The notes: generated by a model from the sequence alone, not told the origin. Numbered from the stretch's first letter, positions 43,186 through 52,367 are shown. The stretch is 64,000 nucleotides of DNA from JAYPWI01 sp038135065 (GCA_038135065.1 JAYPWI010000008.1:1-64000), one strand, 5' to 3'. Made by a program: numbers and translations.

Positions 43186-43228
43186 AACCCCGGTCGACGG
43201 CGGACCACCCAGGGGCGAGACTCTTGGC

Positions 43229-45316
43229 ATGGACGCTGACGTGACCGTTGTGGGCTACTGCGAACCGGTGAGCCTTCACCCCGGAGACCGGGTGGACCTG
43301 AAGCTCTCGTCGAGTCGACCGGGACCACTGACGATCGACGTGGTCGAGGTGGTGTGCGGCGATCCGGCCAACCCCGCCATGGGCCTGGTGGAACGGGAGG
43401 TGGCGGTTCCGGGCTTTCCCCTCACCATCGAGGGGACGCCCCAGACCCTCCATCCGGGGAGCTCGGCCCGGTTCGGTCCCCATCCGGCTCTTGCCGCCCT
43501 GGATCGATTCACCCTGACCCTCGCCGCCAAGCCATACCTGCGGCCCGACAACCGTCAGGAAGTGCTTCGATTCGGCGGACTCCGTTTGTGGTGGGGTCGG
43601 CAGGGATTCGATCTGGGCGGGGAAGCAACCGGTCCACTGCAAGCCAGGCGGTGGTACGAGCTCCGACTCGAGGTCGACCGAGCCCAGGGGCGCAGCCACC
43701 TCACCGTCTCGGCCGTCGCCACCCATTCGCCCGGTGTGGACAGCACATCCCAGGGTGGCTCTGCCGAAGGTTCGATCGACCCCGGCGACAACGACACCAT
43801 GGTGGTCGGAGCCGGATACGACGGGCGGGTCGCCCGTCTGCGGATCGAGGGGACAGATCCAGGTGGAGACCAGCTCCGCTTCGACTGGGACGCATCCCTC
43901 GAAATGGCCGGTGACCGCTGGATCGACCGCGGGCCTGCGGCCTGTCACGGAGTGTTCGACCAGCTCCCGACGAGAGGGGTACGCAGTGACATCTGGGACG
44001 GTAGTTCCCGTGACCCCGCAACGGCACCCGAGGGTCACTACGACGCCGTGCACTTCCATACCAGCGACCTCTACGACGCAGGGTGGGCAACCTCAGCGTC
44101 GCTGTCCGTGCCCGAGAACCTCAGCAGCGGGATCTACTGCTTCCGGACGAGGTCGGACCACGGATCGGACCGCACGCCCTTCTTCGTGGCCGCTCCCCCC
44201 GGCGGCGAGCGGCCGGCAGTGGCCTACCTGGTCCCGGTGGCCACCTACTTGGCCTACGCAAACCAACGTATCCATCTCACGAATGCCGAATTCTTCGCCG
44301 GAGGTGCTCCTCCCCCAGCGAACCACCGATGGCTGGCCGACAACCCCGACGTGGGATTCAGCACCTACGAGTATCACCCCGACCGCAGCGGCGTGATGTT
44401 CTCGTCGCGCCGTCGCCCGGTCATGAACCTCAAACCAGGTGCCGACGGCTGGGGTTTCACACCGGACACGAACATCACTGCCTTCCTCCATCACCTGGGG
44501 GAACCCTTCGACGTCATCACCGACGAGCAACTACACGAGGCCGGACCCGCCGCCCTCGAGGGCTATCGGGTGATCGTCACCGGCAGCCACCCCGAGTATT
44601 GGTCAAGCCCCATGCTGGACGCTCTCGAAGCCTGGCAGCGTGGCGGTGGCCGCCTGATGTACCTCGGCGGCAACGGCTTCTACTGGCGGGTCGCCTTCAG
44701 CGAGGCATGGCCGGGAGCGCTCGAAGTGCGCCGAGCCGAGGACGGGACCCGGGCCTGGATCGCCGAGGTCGGCGAGTACCACCACGCGTTCGGGGGCGAG
44801 TACGGCGGCTTGTGGCGGCGCCACGGCCGCGCCCCGAACATGATCTGCGGTGTCGGGTTCGCGGCCCAGGGATTCGGACGGGCGGCCCCGTACCAGCGGA
44901 CCCATCTCGAGCCGGAGCGCACCGACTGGATCTTCGATGGTGTGCAGGGCGACGAGATCGGCGCTCACGGGGTCGGCGGCGGCGCCGCAGGGCAGGAGAT
45001 CGATCGGTTCGACCCGAACCTCGGTTCCCCGGACCATGCAGTGGTCGTCGCGACGGCCGCCGACCACGACCCCTCGATGCTCCGCACCAAGGAAGAGTTT
45101 CACGTCACAGTGAGCGATGCCTCTGCCATGTCGGCCGTGCGGGCTGACATGGTCTTCTACGAGATTGCCGGGGGTGGCGCCGTCTTCTCCACTGGTTCGA
45201 TCGCCTGGTTCGGAGCCCTGGCAACCGACGGTTACGACAACGACGTGGCTCGCATCACCGCAAATGTCCTGCGACGCTTCGCTGACCCCACTCCCTTTGC
45301 CCTACCCACTGGCTGA
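43229..45316 (+). CDS. N,N-dimethylformamidase large-subunit-like protein
   Basis: 695 residues. The overall order matches the DMFase beta (large) subunit: N-terminal beta-sandwich ('HPGDRVDLKLSSS'), a concanavalin-like domain ('GPLQARRWYELRLEVD'), then 'VAYLVPVATYLAYAN', 'VGFSTYEYHPDRSG', 'RVIVTGSHPEYWSSPMLDALEAW' and 'GGRLMYLGGNGFYWR'. DMFase hydrolyses the amide of dimethylformamide at a tyrosine-ligated iron; 'GSHPEYWS' and 'GNGFYW' carry the tyrosine region. The small alpha subunit is not next door, so it may act alone or use a distant partner, and the true substrate may be another amide. No signal peptide. Confidence 0.83.
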   Translation: MDADVTVVGYCEPVSLHPGDRVDLKLSSSRPGPLTIDVVEVVCGDPANPAMGLVEREVAVPGFPLTIEGTPQTLHPGSSARFGPHPALAALDRFTLTLAAKPYLRPDNRQEVLRFGGLRLWWGRQGFDLGGEATGPLQARRWYELRLEVDRAQGRSHLTVSAVATHSPGVDSTSQGGSAEGSIDPGDNDTMVVGAGYDGRVARLRIEGTDPGGDQLRFDWDASLEMAGDRWIDRGPAACHGVFDQLPTRGVRSDIWDGSSRDPATAPEGHYDAVHFHTSDLYDAGWATSASLSVPENLSSGIYCFRTRSDHGSDRTPFFVAAPPGGERPAVAYLVPVATYLAYANQRIHLTNAEFFAGGAPPPANHRWLADNPDVGFSTYEYHPDRSGVMFSSRRRPVMNLKPGADGWGFTPDTNITAFLHHLGEPFDVITDEQLHEAGPAALEGYRVIVTGSHPEYWSSPMLDALEAWQRGGGRLMYLGGNGFYWRVAFSEAWPGALEVRRAEDGTRAWIAEVGEYHHAFGGEYGGLWRRHGRAPNMICGVGFAAQGFGRAAPYQRTHLEPERTDWIFDGVQGDEIGAHGVGGGAAGQEIDRFDPNLGSPDHAVVVATAADHDPSMLRTKEEFHVTVSDASAMSAVRADMVFYEIAGGGAVFSTGSIAWFGALATDGYDNDVARITANVLRRFADPTPFALPTG

Positions 45317-45374
45317 TCAGCCGCTGGACGGAGCCCGAGCCCGGCGTCCGGTCCTGGCCCGCCAGCCGGAGTCC

Positions 45375-45380
45375 TACAGT
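45375..45380 (+). promoter_or_regulatory. -10 box TACAGT for the PhyH-type gene
   Basis: TANNNT hexamer exactly 6 bases before the ATG at 45387. Confidence 0.55.
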
Positions 45381-45386
45381 GGAGCA

Positions 45387-46270
45387 ATGGCGGCCGTCAC
45401 CACATTTGCTCCCGACAGCGATCCCGAGATCATCCTTGCCGAACTCCGCAGCCAGGGGGCGTGCATCATCGCCGACGCCATGGACGGCGACCTGTTGAGC
45501 CGGGTCGATGCGGAGCTCGCGCCCTGGATCGAGGCCACCCCTGGGGGCCGTGACGACTTCACTGGTCGACGGACCACCCGAACGGGGGCCCTGGTCGCCC
45601 GCAGCCCGGCGTGCCGGGAGCTGGTCATGAACCCCACGATCCTCGACCTGGCCAACGGCTTCCTCGGCCCCTACACCAACAAGATCCAGTTGCACCTGAC
45701 CCAGGTGATCAACATCGGACCCGGTCAGGGCTCTCAGCCGCTGCATCGGGACCGACTGGCCTGGGGCGGCTACATCCCCGCCCAGATCGAGCCCCAGTTC
45801 AACACCATCTGGGCGCTCACCGACTTCACCGAGATCAACGGTGCCACGAGGCTGGTGCCGGGCAGTGTGGGCTGGGACGAGGACCGCCGGGCCACCGACG
45901 ATGAGAAGACCCAGGCGGTGATGGATGCGGGCTCCGTCCTGCTGTACACGGGTTCGGTCATCCACGGCGGTGGCGAAAACCGGTCCGAGGCCGACCGGAC
46001 GGGGATCAACATCACCTACTGCCTGGCCTGGCTACGCACCGAGGAGAACCAGTACCTNNNNNNNNNNGTCCACCCCACATCGCACGAGACCTCGAACCCG
46101 ACCTCCAAGAGCTGATGGGGTACTCGATGGGCAACTACGCCCTCGGGTACTACAGCGACCCGGACCAGGTCCTCGAGGCCAGCGACACCCTGCCCCCCGA
46201 GTTGGCGCTCGGACGACGCCCTCGTTCCAAGCACGACAACGAGCACCTGATCAGCGGCGACGCCTTCTGA
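45387..46270 (+). CDS. Phytanoyl-CoA dioxygenase family protein, split by an assembly gap
   Basis: About 291 residues once the gap is repaired. Fe(II)/2OG oxygenase of the PhyH type: 'QPLHRDRLAWGG' (HxD region), 'IWALTDFTEINGATRLVPGSV', 'YTGSVIHGGGENRSEADRTG' (in part, with the second His and an Arg). After the Ns the correct frame reads 'PPHIARDLEPDLQELMGY' and ends 'EHLISGDAF'. The ten Ns shift the frame; two real bases (or two plus a multiple of three) must be missing there. So it is not a pseudogene. Follows the DMFase-like gene by 70 bases. Confidence 0.87.
46058..46067. other. Assembly gap (10 N)
   Basis: The gap is inside the PhyH-type gene. The N count is wrong modulo three, since flanking frames need a remainder of two. 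Confidence 0.93.
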
Positions 46271-46295
46271 GCCCACCCAACGCCAGAACCGGGAT

Positions 46296-46490
46296 TTACT
46301 CCTCGATGGTGATGGCGAACTCAGGGCAGTTGGCTGCCGCCAACCGGGCCTTCTCCTCGAGTTCGGCTGGCACCTGCCCATCCCCCAACTCGGTGGCATA
46401 GCCGTAGTCGTCGACATCGAACAGTTCCGGGGCGAGTGAATAACAGCGGTTGTGGCCCTGGCATTTCTCGCTGTCCACGGTGATTCTCAT
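46296..46490 (-). CDS. Ferredoxin, small 3Fe-4S-type
   Basis: 64 residues. 'CQGHNRCYSLAPELF' and a distal 'ANCPEFAI' give the C-x2-H-x2-C...C-P pattern of the single-cluster ferredoxins that feed cytochrome P450 and Rieske oxygenases in actinobacteria; the His replaces one Cys, as in 3Fe-4S forms. GTAGGA precedes the ATG at 46490. The longer open frame to 46571 adds an unrelated tail. No P450 gene is in the window, so its partner is elsewhere. Confidence 0.9.
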   Translation of the reverse strand: MRITVDSEKCQGHNRCYSLAPELFDVDDYGYATELGDGQVPAELEEKARLAAANCPEFAITIEE

Positions 46491-46545
46491 TGTCCTACTT
46501 TCTTCGACACTCAGGTGTTCTCCGACGCTCGGGTGCTGTCCCCCA

Positions 46546-47097
46546 TCAGGGCCGCCGGCCGCTGATGGCAACGAAGCGATCTACGACGGAGGCATCCTCG
46601 TCGACCTCGACGGCCGCGGCAAAGCGACCGGGTCCCCTGATCGCATCACCTGCCCGTTCGAGTTGGGCGAGAGCGGCCGCCGCCAACCCTTCGTCGATCA
46701 CCACGGCCTGCCCAGTCGCCCGGGCCAGATCGAATGTGTGGGCCAACGGATCAAGAGTCACGACCCGCAGGAAACGATCGATCGTCAGCCGACCCCACGG
46801 CGTATCCGCCTCTCGTTCGAGCACCCCATCAGCTGACAAGGCACCGAGCACTCCATCGCGGGCCGCTTGCCAGTCGCGTTGCGGTTCGACGAGGTCGGCG
46901 ACCCCCGGGCCGTCAGCACCGCGACCCGATGCAAAGCCGGCGATCATCTCGCACATGCCGATGTTGTGTGCGAGCACATCACTGGCCGACCATCCCTCGC
47001 ACGGGGACGGCCGGGTCCACTGGTCAGGAAGGACCCTGGCAACGACGGCATCGAACCCGAACAGGGCTTTGGTGTAGTTCCGGAGGTTCTCGCTCAC
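46546..47097 (-). CDS. TIGR03086-type (MDMPI/DinB-like) protein
   Basis: 183 residues. Four-helix DinB/mycothiol-dependent maleylpyruvate isomerase-like domain: 'RVLPDQWTRPSPCEGWSASDVLAHNI' (in part) holds the S-P-C-x-G-W and the H-N-I metal-ligand-type His, and 'LDPLAHTFDLARATG' a second His. These proteins often bind a divalent metal and use mycothiol. Function here unknown. GTG at 47097 chosen; TTG at 47115 and GTG at 47106 are alternatives. Confidence 0.8.
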   Translation of the reverse strand: MSENLRNYTKALFGFDAVVARVLPDQWTRPSPCEGWSASDVLAHNIGMCEMIAGFASGRGADGPGVADLVEPQRDWQAARDGVLGALSADGVLEREADTPWGRLTIDRFLRVVTLDPLAHTFDLARATGQAVVIDEGLAAAALAQLERAGDAIRGPGRFAAAVEVDEDASVVDRFVAISGRRP

Positions 47098-47155
47098 CCA
47101 CCGCACCCTAGCCAAGCACCACAGGCCCCTTTACGCTCGCCGGCCAGTAGGGGCG

Positions 47156-47947
47156 TCAGTCCAGGTAGGCCTCGGCCAAGGCCGTTGTCGGAAGAGGGGT
47201 TCCTGCCCTGACGGCGGCCTCTCGTTCGCGGATCTGCTCCGGTATGTGTGCGCGCGCATAGTCGACATCGTGGGACAGCACGATGTCGATCAGCTCGAGC
47301 CGGTCGGGGGTCTGCTTCCAGGCAATGGGGACATAGATGGGCAGCCCGAACGGTCGCAGGCGATCGAGACCGCTGTAGATGGCCTTTTGATACTGGTACC
47401 GCTCTGACCAATCCCAATGTGCGGGGGCAAATCCTGTGCCCGGGTCGAGCAACAACCGCTCGCGGATACCCCACCGAGCAGCTCGGGCCAACTGGACCTC
47501 GAACCAGTCGACCATCACCTGCACCGGGTCCCCAGTGACATGCCGGAGGTGACGCGGATCGGGGCCCAGCATGAAGGGCAAGACGACCACCACTTCCCGC
47601 TCCGCAGCCAGGGTGATCATCTCGTCGCCCTGCAGGGCATCGGCAGCGTTGAGCACCTGCGCCCCGGCGTCGAGAGCCCGCCTGGCAGTTTCCACCTGCC
47701 AGGTGTCGACCGACACCGGCCTACCGGTCTCCACTGCGGCACGGAGGGGGCCCTCGAGTTGCTGCCACTCAGTGTCCGGTCGCACGAAGGCCGCATCGCC
47801 ATGCGACGCCTGCGCTCCGATATCGATACCGTCGGCCCCGGCGTCAAGCAGGGCCCGACACCGTTCGACAGCGCATTCGTAGGTCGTTGCTACCGAGAAG
47901 GTGGCCAGCGAATCGGGGCTCGCATTGACGACGCCGAAAATCTCCAT
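47156..47947 (-). CDS. Dihydropteroate-synthase-like pterin-binding protein (diverged)
   Basis: 263 residues, close to DHPS length. 'FGVVNASPDSLATF' (normally NVTPDSF), 'ALLDAGADGIDIGAQAS' (normally GADIIDIGGEST), 'PVSVDTWQVETARRAL', and 'LLLDPGTGF' (DPG-x-GF) follow DHPS order. The later 'VLNAADAL' replaces N-D-V-S-G, and the C-terminal R-x-H motif is only 'ARAH'. It may thus bind a pterin without making dihydropteroate. The ATG at 47947 is exactly 6 bases after TACGGT. Convergent with the TIGR03086 gene? No: both are on the minus strand, 58 bases apart. Confidence 0.75.
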   Translation of the reverse strand: MEIFGVVNASPDSLATFSVATTYECAVERCRALLDAGADGIDIGAQASHGDAAFVRPDTEWQQLEGPLRAAVETGRPVSVDTWQVETARRALDAGAQVLNAADALQGDEMITLAAEREVVVVLPFMLGPDPRHLRHVTGDPVQVMVDWFEVQLARAARWGIRERLLLDPGTGFAPAHWDWSERYQYQKAIYSGLDRLRPFGLPIYVPIAWKQTPDRLELIDIVLSHDVDYARAHIPEQIREREAAVRAGTPLPTTALAEAYLD

Positions 47948-47953
47948 GGCTGC

Positions 47954-47959
47954 ACCGTA
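47954..47959 (-). promoter_or_regulatory. -10 box TACGGT for the DHPS-like gene
   Basis: TANNNT hexamer exactly 6 bases before the ATG at 47947. Confidence 0.55.
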
Positions 47960-48028
47960 TCGACCAGAACAGCCCCGTCGATGGGCTGCACTCACATTCG
48001 GGGCCTTGACACCGATCTCCACAGGAGA

Positions 48029-48456
48029 ATGGTCAGTCCGTCGATGATGCTCCCGGACCTGCAGTTGGTACCGGTTTCGCGGCTAGCTGCCCTCGTGCGC
48101 GAGCAACTGGCCTTTGCAGGACTGCGCCTGGCCGACCTGCTGGGCGTCGCATCGGGGCCGGCTACCGACATCGACCCAACATCACTTCCCGAAGCCCATT
48201 TGCGACGGGCCGCCCAGCTGCTGGAGGCCGATGGGGCCATCCTGCTCTCCCCGCGCTGGTCTGCCCCGCTGCGCCTTGACGGCCGCAAGCTCACGGTTGC
48301 CCACCGACAGACGAGGCTGCCACGACGAGCCGGAGTAGAGCAGATCGCCGACCGCTATGTCCACCTAGTCCATGAGCTTCGGGGGCGCCCGTCTGGCGCT
48401 CGGTTGGTCATTCGGCAGGACGAGGTAGCAGCGCTCGGTGAACTGACAGGGGTTCC
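48029..48456 (+). CDS. Hypothetical protein, truncated by a 100-N gap
   Basis: 142 residues are visible before the Ns. Starts at the ATG at 48029 (AGGAG one base before, weak spacing; ATGs at 48044 and 48047 are alternatives). Helical throughout, with 'LVREQLAFAGLRLADLLGV' and 'ADRYVHLVHELRG', and 'RLVIRQDEVAALGELTGV' just before the gap. No recognised motif. Whether it is the N-terminus of the HELGH protein beyond the gap or a separate gene cannot be decided; I lean towards separate. Confidence 0.5.
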
Positions 48457-48556
48457 NNNNNNNNNNNNNNNNNNNNNNNNNNNNNNNNNNNNNNNNNNNN
48501 NNNNNNNNNNNNNNNNNNNNNNNNNNNNNNNNNNNNNNNNNNNNNNNNNNNNNNNN
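48457..48556. other. Assembly gap (100 N)
   Basis: Exactly 100 Ns, the conventional placeholder for a gap of unknown size. Confidence 0.97.
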
Positions 48557-48557
48557 C

Positions 48558-48989
48558 GGGGCGACCGCTCTCGAGCAGATCCCCTTCGATTGGCAGACAC
48601 GGCTGCCGGGTTGGACCATCGTGTTCAAGGACAGGGTTCCCGAGCGTCTCGGCTACGCCCACTTTGATCAGCGACGCATCGAGATCTACGTGCGCTCGGA
48701 CCAGACCCCTCGGGACGTCGCCGAGGTGTTGGCCCATGAACTCGGGCATGCGGTCGATGTCACATCGCTCACCCGCGAGGACCGGGCGCGCTGGCTGAGC
48801 GCCCGCGGCCTCGAGTCGACCGCCTGGTGGCCACCCGAGGGGGCGCGATCGGACTTTGCATCAGGTGCAGGCGACTGGGCGGAAGCCTTCGCCATGTGGT
48901 TGCTGAGCGACGCGAGCCAATCAGAGGTGGGGGGCCCGCTGACCCCCGAGCACCTGGCCCTTGTCGGCGAGTTGGTGCAGCAGAGTTGA
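48558..48989 (+). CDS. HELGH zinc-metallopeptidase-like protein (5' end lost in gap)
   Basis: 143 residues from the gap to the stop. 'LAHELGHAVDVTSL' is an HExxH zinc motif. Upstream 'RLPGWTIVFKDRVPERLGYAH' and downstream 'DFASGAGDWAEAFAMWLLS' (an Asp/Glu-containing helix likely supplying the third ligand) resemble actinobacterial secreted proteins with a minimal gluzincin-like domain. The frame is open to 48558, so the start is in the gap. Convergent with ilvD. Confidence 0.72.
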   Translation, partial: GATALEQIPFDWQTRLPGWTIVFKDRVPERLGYAHFDQRRIEIYVRSDQTPRDVAEVLAHELGHAVDVTSLTREDRARWLSARGLESTAWWPPEGARSDFASGAGDWAEAFAMWLLSDASQSEVGGPLTPEHLALVGELVQQS

Positions 48990-48998
48990 CCTGCGTTC

Positions 48999-50834
48999 TC
49001 AGACCAGGCCGCTGAGGTCCCGCACTGCGCCACGGTCGGCACTGGTGGCCATCAGGGCGTAGGCCTTGAGCGCAGTGGACACCTTGCGAGGCCGCGGCTC
49101 GGCAGGTTGCCACCCCAACTCGTCCTGCTCGACACGGCGGCGGGCCAGTTCGTCATCGTCCACCATCAACTGGATCGAACGATTCGGAATGTCGATCTCG
49201 ATGCGATCCCCGCTGCGGACCAGCCCGATGACCCCTCCGGCCGCCGCTTCGGGCGAGACGTGACCGATGGACAACCCCGACGTGCCTCCCGAGAACCGAC
49301 CATCGGTGAGCAGCGCGCAGGCCTTCCCCAGACCCTTGGACTTGAGGTAGGAGGTGGGGTACAGCATCTCCTGCATTCCCGGGCCCCCTCTCGGGCCCTC
49401 ATAGCGCACGACCACCACATCACCGGCCTCGACGAGGTCACCCAGGATGTGCTCCACGGCCTCCTCCTGGCTCTCCACCACGTGGGCCTTGCCCGAGAAC
49501 CGGAGAATGGACTCGTCGACCCCTGCGGTTTTGACCACACAACCGTTCTCGGCGATGTTGCCGTACAGCACGGCGAGGCCGCCGTCACGGCTGTAGGCGC
49601 TGTCCACCGAACGGATACAGCCTCGGTCCCGATCGAGGTCCAACTTGTTGAATCGCTCGGCCTGGCTGAACGCCACCTGGGTAGGGATACCGGCCGGACC
49701 GGCTCTGAAGAAGGTGTGCAGGTCGGGGTCGGAGTTGGTGACCACATCATTGGCCGCCAGGGCATCGAACATGGTCGGCGCATGGACGGTCGGAACCTGG
49801 TTGTTGATCAGGCCTCCTCGGTCGAGCTCGGCCAGAATGCCCATCACGCCCCCGGCTCGGTGCACATCCTCCACGTGATACAGGTCCGTCGCCGGGGCGA
49901 CCTTGCAGATGTTGGGGACCTTGCGGGACAGGCGATCGATGTCGGCCATCGTGAAGTCCAGCTCGGCCTCTTGGGCAGCCGCCAACAGATGCAGGATCGT
50001 GTTGGTCGACCCCCCCATTGCGATGTCGAGGGTCATGGCGTTCTCGAAGGCTTCGAAGCTCCCGACATTGCGAGGCAGGACGGAGTCGTCGCCCTCGCCG
50101 TAGTACCGGCGGCACAGCTCCACCGCCAGGCGCCCGGCTCGCAGGAACAACTCCTTACGGTCGGCATGGGTGGCCACCAGGGTCCCGTTGCCCGGCAGGG
50201 ACAGCCCCATGGCCTCGGTCAGGCAGTTCATCGAGTTCGCAGTGAACATTCCGGAACAGGAGCCGCAGGTGGGACAACCCGAACGCTCCATCTCGCTCAC
50301 ATCGGCGTCACTGACGGAGTCGTCCGCCGCAACGACCATGACGTTGATCAGATCCACCTTCGTCTCAGCCAGCTTCGTCCTACCCGCCTCCATGGGACCG
50401 CCAGACACGAAGACGGTCGGGATGTTCAGGCGCATCGCAGCATTGAGCATCCCCGGGGTGATCTTGTCGCAGTTGCTGATGCAGACCAGGGCATCCGCGC
50501 AATGGGCGTTGACCATGTACTCGACGCTGTCGGCGATCAAGTCCCTGCTCGGCAGGCTGTACAGCATGCCGTCGTGGCCCATCGCAATGCCGTCGTCGAC
50601 TGCGATGGTGTTGAACTCCTTGGCAACCCCGCCCGCAGCTTCGATCTCCCTGGCCACCATCTGACCGAGATCCTTGAGGTGGACGTGGCCTGGCACGAAC
50701 TGGGTGAAGCTGTTGGCCACCGCGACGATGGGCTTCGCAAAGTCCTCGTCGGTCATGCCGGTGGCCCGCCACAGGGCGCGGGCTCCGGCCATGTTGCGGC
50801 CGCTGGTCGAGGTCAGTGAGCGATACTCGGGCAT
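48999..50834 (-). CDS. ilvD: Dihydroxy-acid dehydratase
   Basis: 611 residues. Fe-S enzyme of branched-chain amino acid synthesis converting 2,3-dihydroxy-isovalerate or -methylvalerate to the 2-oxo acid. 'NMAGARALWRATGM', 'ISNCDKITPGMLNAAMRLNIP' (in part) and 'CPTCGSCSGMFTANSMNCLTEA' (in part) contain the three cluster cysteines; 'AMGGSTNTILHLLA' and the C-terminal 'GRFSGGTSGLSIGH' are family hallmarks. The cluster may be 2Fe-2S or 4Fe-4S. The ATG at 50834 lies exactly 6 bases after TAGTCT. No other ilv gene is nearby. Confidence 0.96.
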   Translation of the reverse strand: MPEYRSLTSTSGRNMAGARALWRATGMTDEDFAKPIVAVANSFTQFVPGHVHLKDLGQMVAREIEAAGGVAKEFNTIAVDDGIAMGHDGMLYSLPSRDLIADSVEYMVNAHCADALVCISNCDKITPGMLNAAMRLNIPTVFVSGGPMEAGRTKLAETKVDLINVMVVAADDSVSDADVSEMERSGCPTCGSCSGMFTANSMNCLTEAMGLSLPGNGTLVATHADRKELFLRAGRLAVELCRRYYGEGDDSVLPRNVGSFEAFENAMTLDIAMGGSTNTILHLLAAAQEAELDFTMADIDRLSRKVPNICKVAPATDLYHVEDVHRAGGVMGILAELDRGGLINNQVPTVHAPTMFDALAANDVVTNSDPDLHTFFRAGPAGIPTQVAFSQAERFNKLDLDRDRGCIRSVDSAYSRDGGLAVLYGNIAENGCVVKTAGVDESILRFSGKAHVVESQEEAVEHILGDLVEAGDVVVVRYEGPRGGPGMQEMLYPTSYLKSKGLGKACALLTDGRFSGGTSGLSIGHVSPEAAAGGVIGLVRSGDRIEIDIPNRSIQLMVDDDELARRRVEQDELGWQPAEPRPRKVSTALKAYALMATSADRGAVRDLSGLV

Positions 50835-50840
50835 CAAGTC

Positions 50841-50846
50841 AGACTA
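50841..50846 (-). promoter_or_regulatory. -10 box TAGTCT for ilvD
   Basis: TANNNT hexamer exactly 6 bases before the ATG at 50834; it supports that ATG over the TTG at 50837. Confidence 0.6.
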
Positions 50847-50879
50847 ACGGACCGGCCAGGGCCGACCGATCACGACGAC

Positions 50880-51662
50880 TCAGTGCATCCGCATACCGTT
50901 GGAGATCGCGATCGTCTGACCGGTCATGCCCGAGGACTCATCGCTCCCCAGGTACACGGCAAGGCTGGCCACTTCCTCGGGTTGCAACATTCGCCCCATC
51001 GGTGTTCTCGCAGAGAGCGACGACCTGAGGGCATCCGCCTCGAGCCCGGTGATCGTGGCGAAGCCGTCGATCATCGAGGTGTCCACGAATCCCGGGCAGA
51101 TTGCGTTCACGGTGACCCCGGTCGGGGCCAGCTCGAGGGCCATGCAGCGGGTCAGACCGACGGCCCCGTGCTTGGATGCGTTGTAGGGCGACTGACCCGG
51201 ACTTTCGAACAGTCCAGCGGTCGACGCGATGTTGACCACGGCGCCCCGCCCGGCTTCCACCATGGCCGGAACGAAGGCCTGGCTCACCCGGACGATGCCG
51301 ACGACGTTCACGTTGTAGAGCTCGGCGAAGGTCGCAGGTTCGATGTCGAGGAAACGACCTGCTGCATGGATGCCTGCGTTGTTCACCACGATGTCGACCC
51401 CACCCAGCGCGTCGACGGCAGCTTCGGCCATTGCCTCGACAGACGCGCCGTCTCCCACATCGCACACCACGGGAACAAGCGCCCCATCCGGCCCTGCGGC
51501 GGCCGTCGACTCGAGGTCCTCGGCCTTTCTGCTGGTGATCACGCAGCGGGCACCCTGGGCTGCGTAGGCGAGGGCGATCGCCTTGCCGATTCCCCGGCCA
51601 CCACCCGTGATGACGGCCCGTTTGCCGGACAGTCGTGGGCCTGGTGCCGCTACATCGGTCAT
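50880..51662 (-). CDS. SDR family oxidoreductase, 3-oxoacyl-reductase-like
   Basis: 260 residues. 'RAVITGGGRGIGKAIALAYAA', 'DIVVNNAGIHAAG', 'VNIASTAGLFESPGQSPYNASKHGAVGLT' (in part: catalytic Ser, and Tyr/Lys of Y-x3-K) and 'NAICPGFVDTSMIDG' form a classical SDR. It likely oxidises a 3-hydroxyacyl-CoA or alcohol. The ATG at 51662 overlaps the thioesterase stop (ATGA), so the pair is translationally coupled. Confidence 0.88.
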   Translation of the reverse strand: MTDVAAPGPRLSGKRAVITGGGRGIGKAIALAYAAQGARCVITSRKAEDLESTAAAGPDGALVPVVCDVGDGASVEAMAEAAVDALGGVDIVVNNAGIHAAGRFLDIEPATFAELYNVNVVGIVRVSQAFVPAMVEAGRGAVVNIASTAGLFESPGQSPYNASKHGAVGLTRCMALELAPTGVTVNAICPGFVDTSMIDGFATITGLEADALRSSLSARTPMGRMLQPEEVASLAVYLGSDESSGMTGQTIAISNGMRMH

Positions 51663-52240
51663 GTCGGGTACTCCCATCCCTTGACGTTCATGATCCGTCG
51701 AGCCTGACGGGGCCAGGGCAGCGAGCGGTGGCTGGCCCACACCCGACCCAGCCGTTCGAACACGACATCGTCCATTTCCGACACCCGTCTCGTCGTTTCC
51801 GATATGTGCAACGACATGACCTCGTTGGTCGCTGCCTCGGTACCAGAGTTCAGTTCGTACATGACTTGGAAGGCGTGGATCCGCTTTCTGTCATACGCCA
51901 ACAGCTGGGTGGTGATGCCGATCCGCGTGCCTTCCCGCAGCTCCCGTTCGTAGGTGATGTGGTTCTCAGCCGAGAAGGTCGTGACCCTGTGTCGGGCTCG
52001 ATGGTCGTCTGTCATTCCGTAGAAGCGGCTCCACGGCGAGATCGCGTCGTCGAACGCGACCATGTAATACCCGGCGTTCATGTGACCGTTGAAGTCGATC
52101 CACTCCGGACGCACCACATCGCGATAGACGTCGAGGGGAGCGGGCAGAGGACCCTCGTCATCGATCCCGTTCTCGAGCATCTGCTTGGCAACTCCGTCTT
52201 CGAGCACGGATGCCATCTTGCCCGACGCCGACCCACCCAT
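51659..52240 (-). CDS. Hotdog-fold acyl-CoA thioesterase
   Basis: 193 residues. 'PEWIDFNGHMNAGYYMVAFDDA' (in part) is the 4-hydroxybenzoyl-CoA-thioesterase/carnitine-dehydrogenase-thioesterase pattern (Asp-Phe-Asn-Gly-His), followed by 'HITYERELREGTRIGITTQL' and 'RIHAFQVMYEL'. It hydrolyses an acyl-CoA. Coupled to the SDR downstream through ATGA, so both probably serve one catabolic or carnitine/betaine-related step. ATG at 52240 and 52216 are both possible. Confidence 0.85.
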   Translation of the reverse strand: MGGSASGKMASVLEDGVAKQMLENGIDDEGPLPAPLDVYRDVVRPEWIDFNGHMNAGYYMVAFDDAISPWSRFYGMTDDHRARHRVTTFSAENHITYERELREGTRIGITTQLLAYDRKRIHAFQVMYELNSGTEAATNEVMSLHISETTRRVSEMDDVVFERLGRVWASHRSLPWPRQARRIMNVKGWEYPT

Positions 52241-52367
52241 CCTTCATTCTCTGCCAGACCGACCCAGCGCGGAGCGACGCGGTCCGAGGGGAATGGGCGA
52301 CGCCCCACCCGATAGCCGCGTTCGCAGGAGGGATAGTGTCGTCGGACGCGAACCGTGGAGGCAGGTA

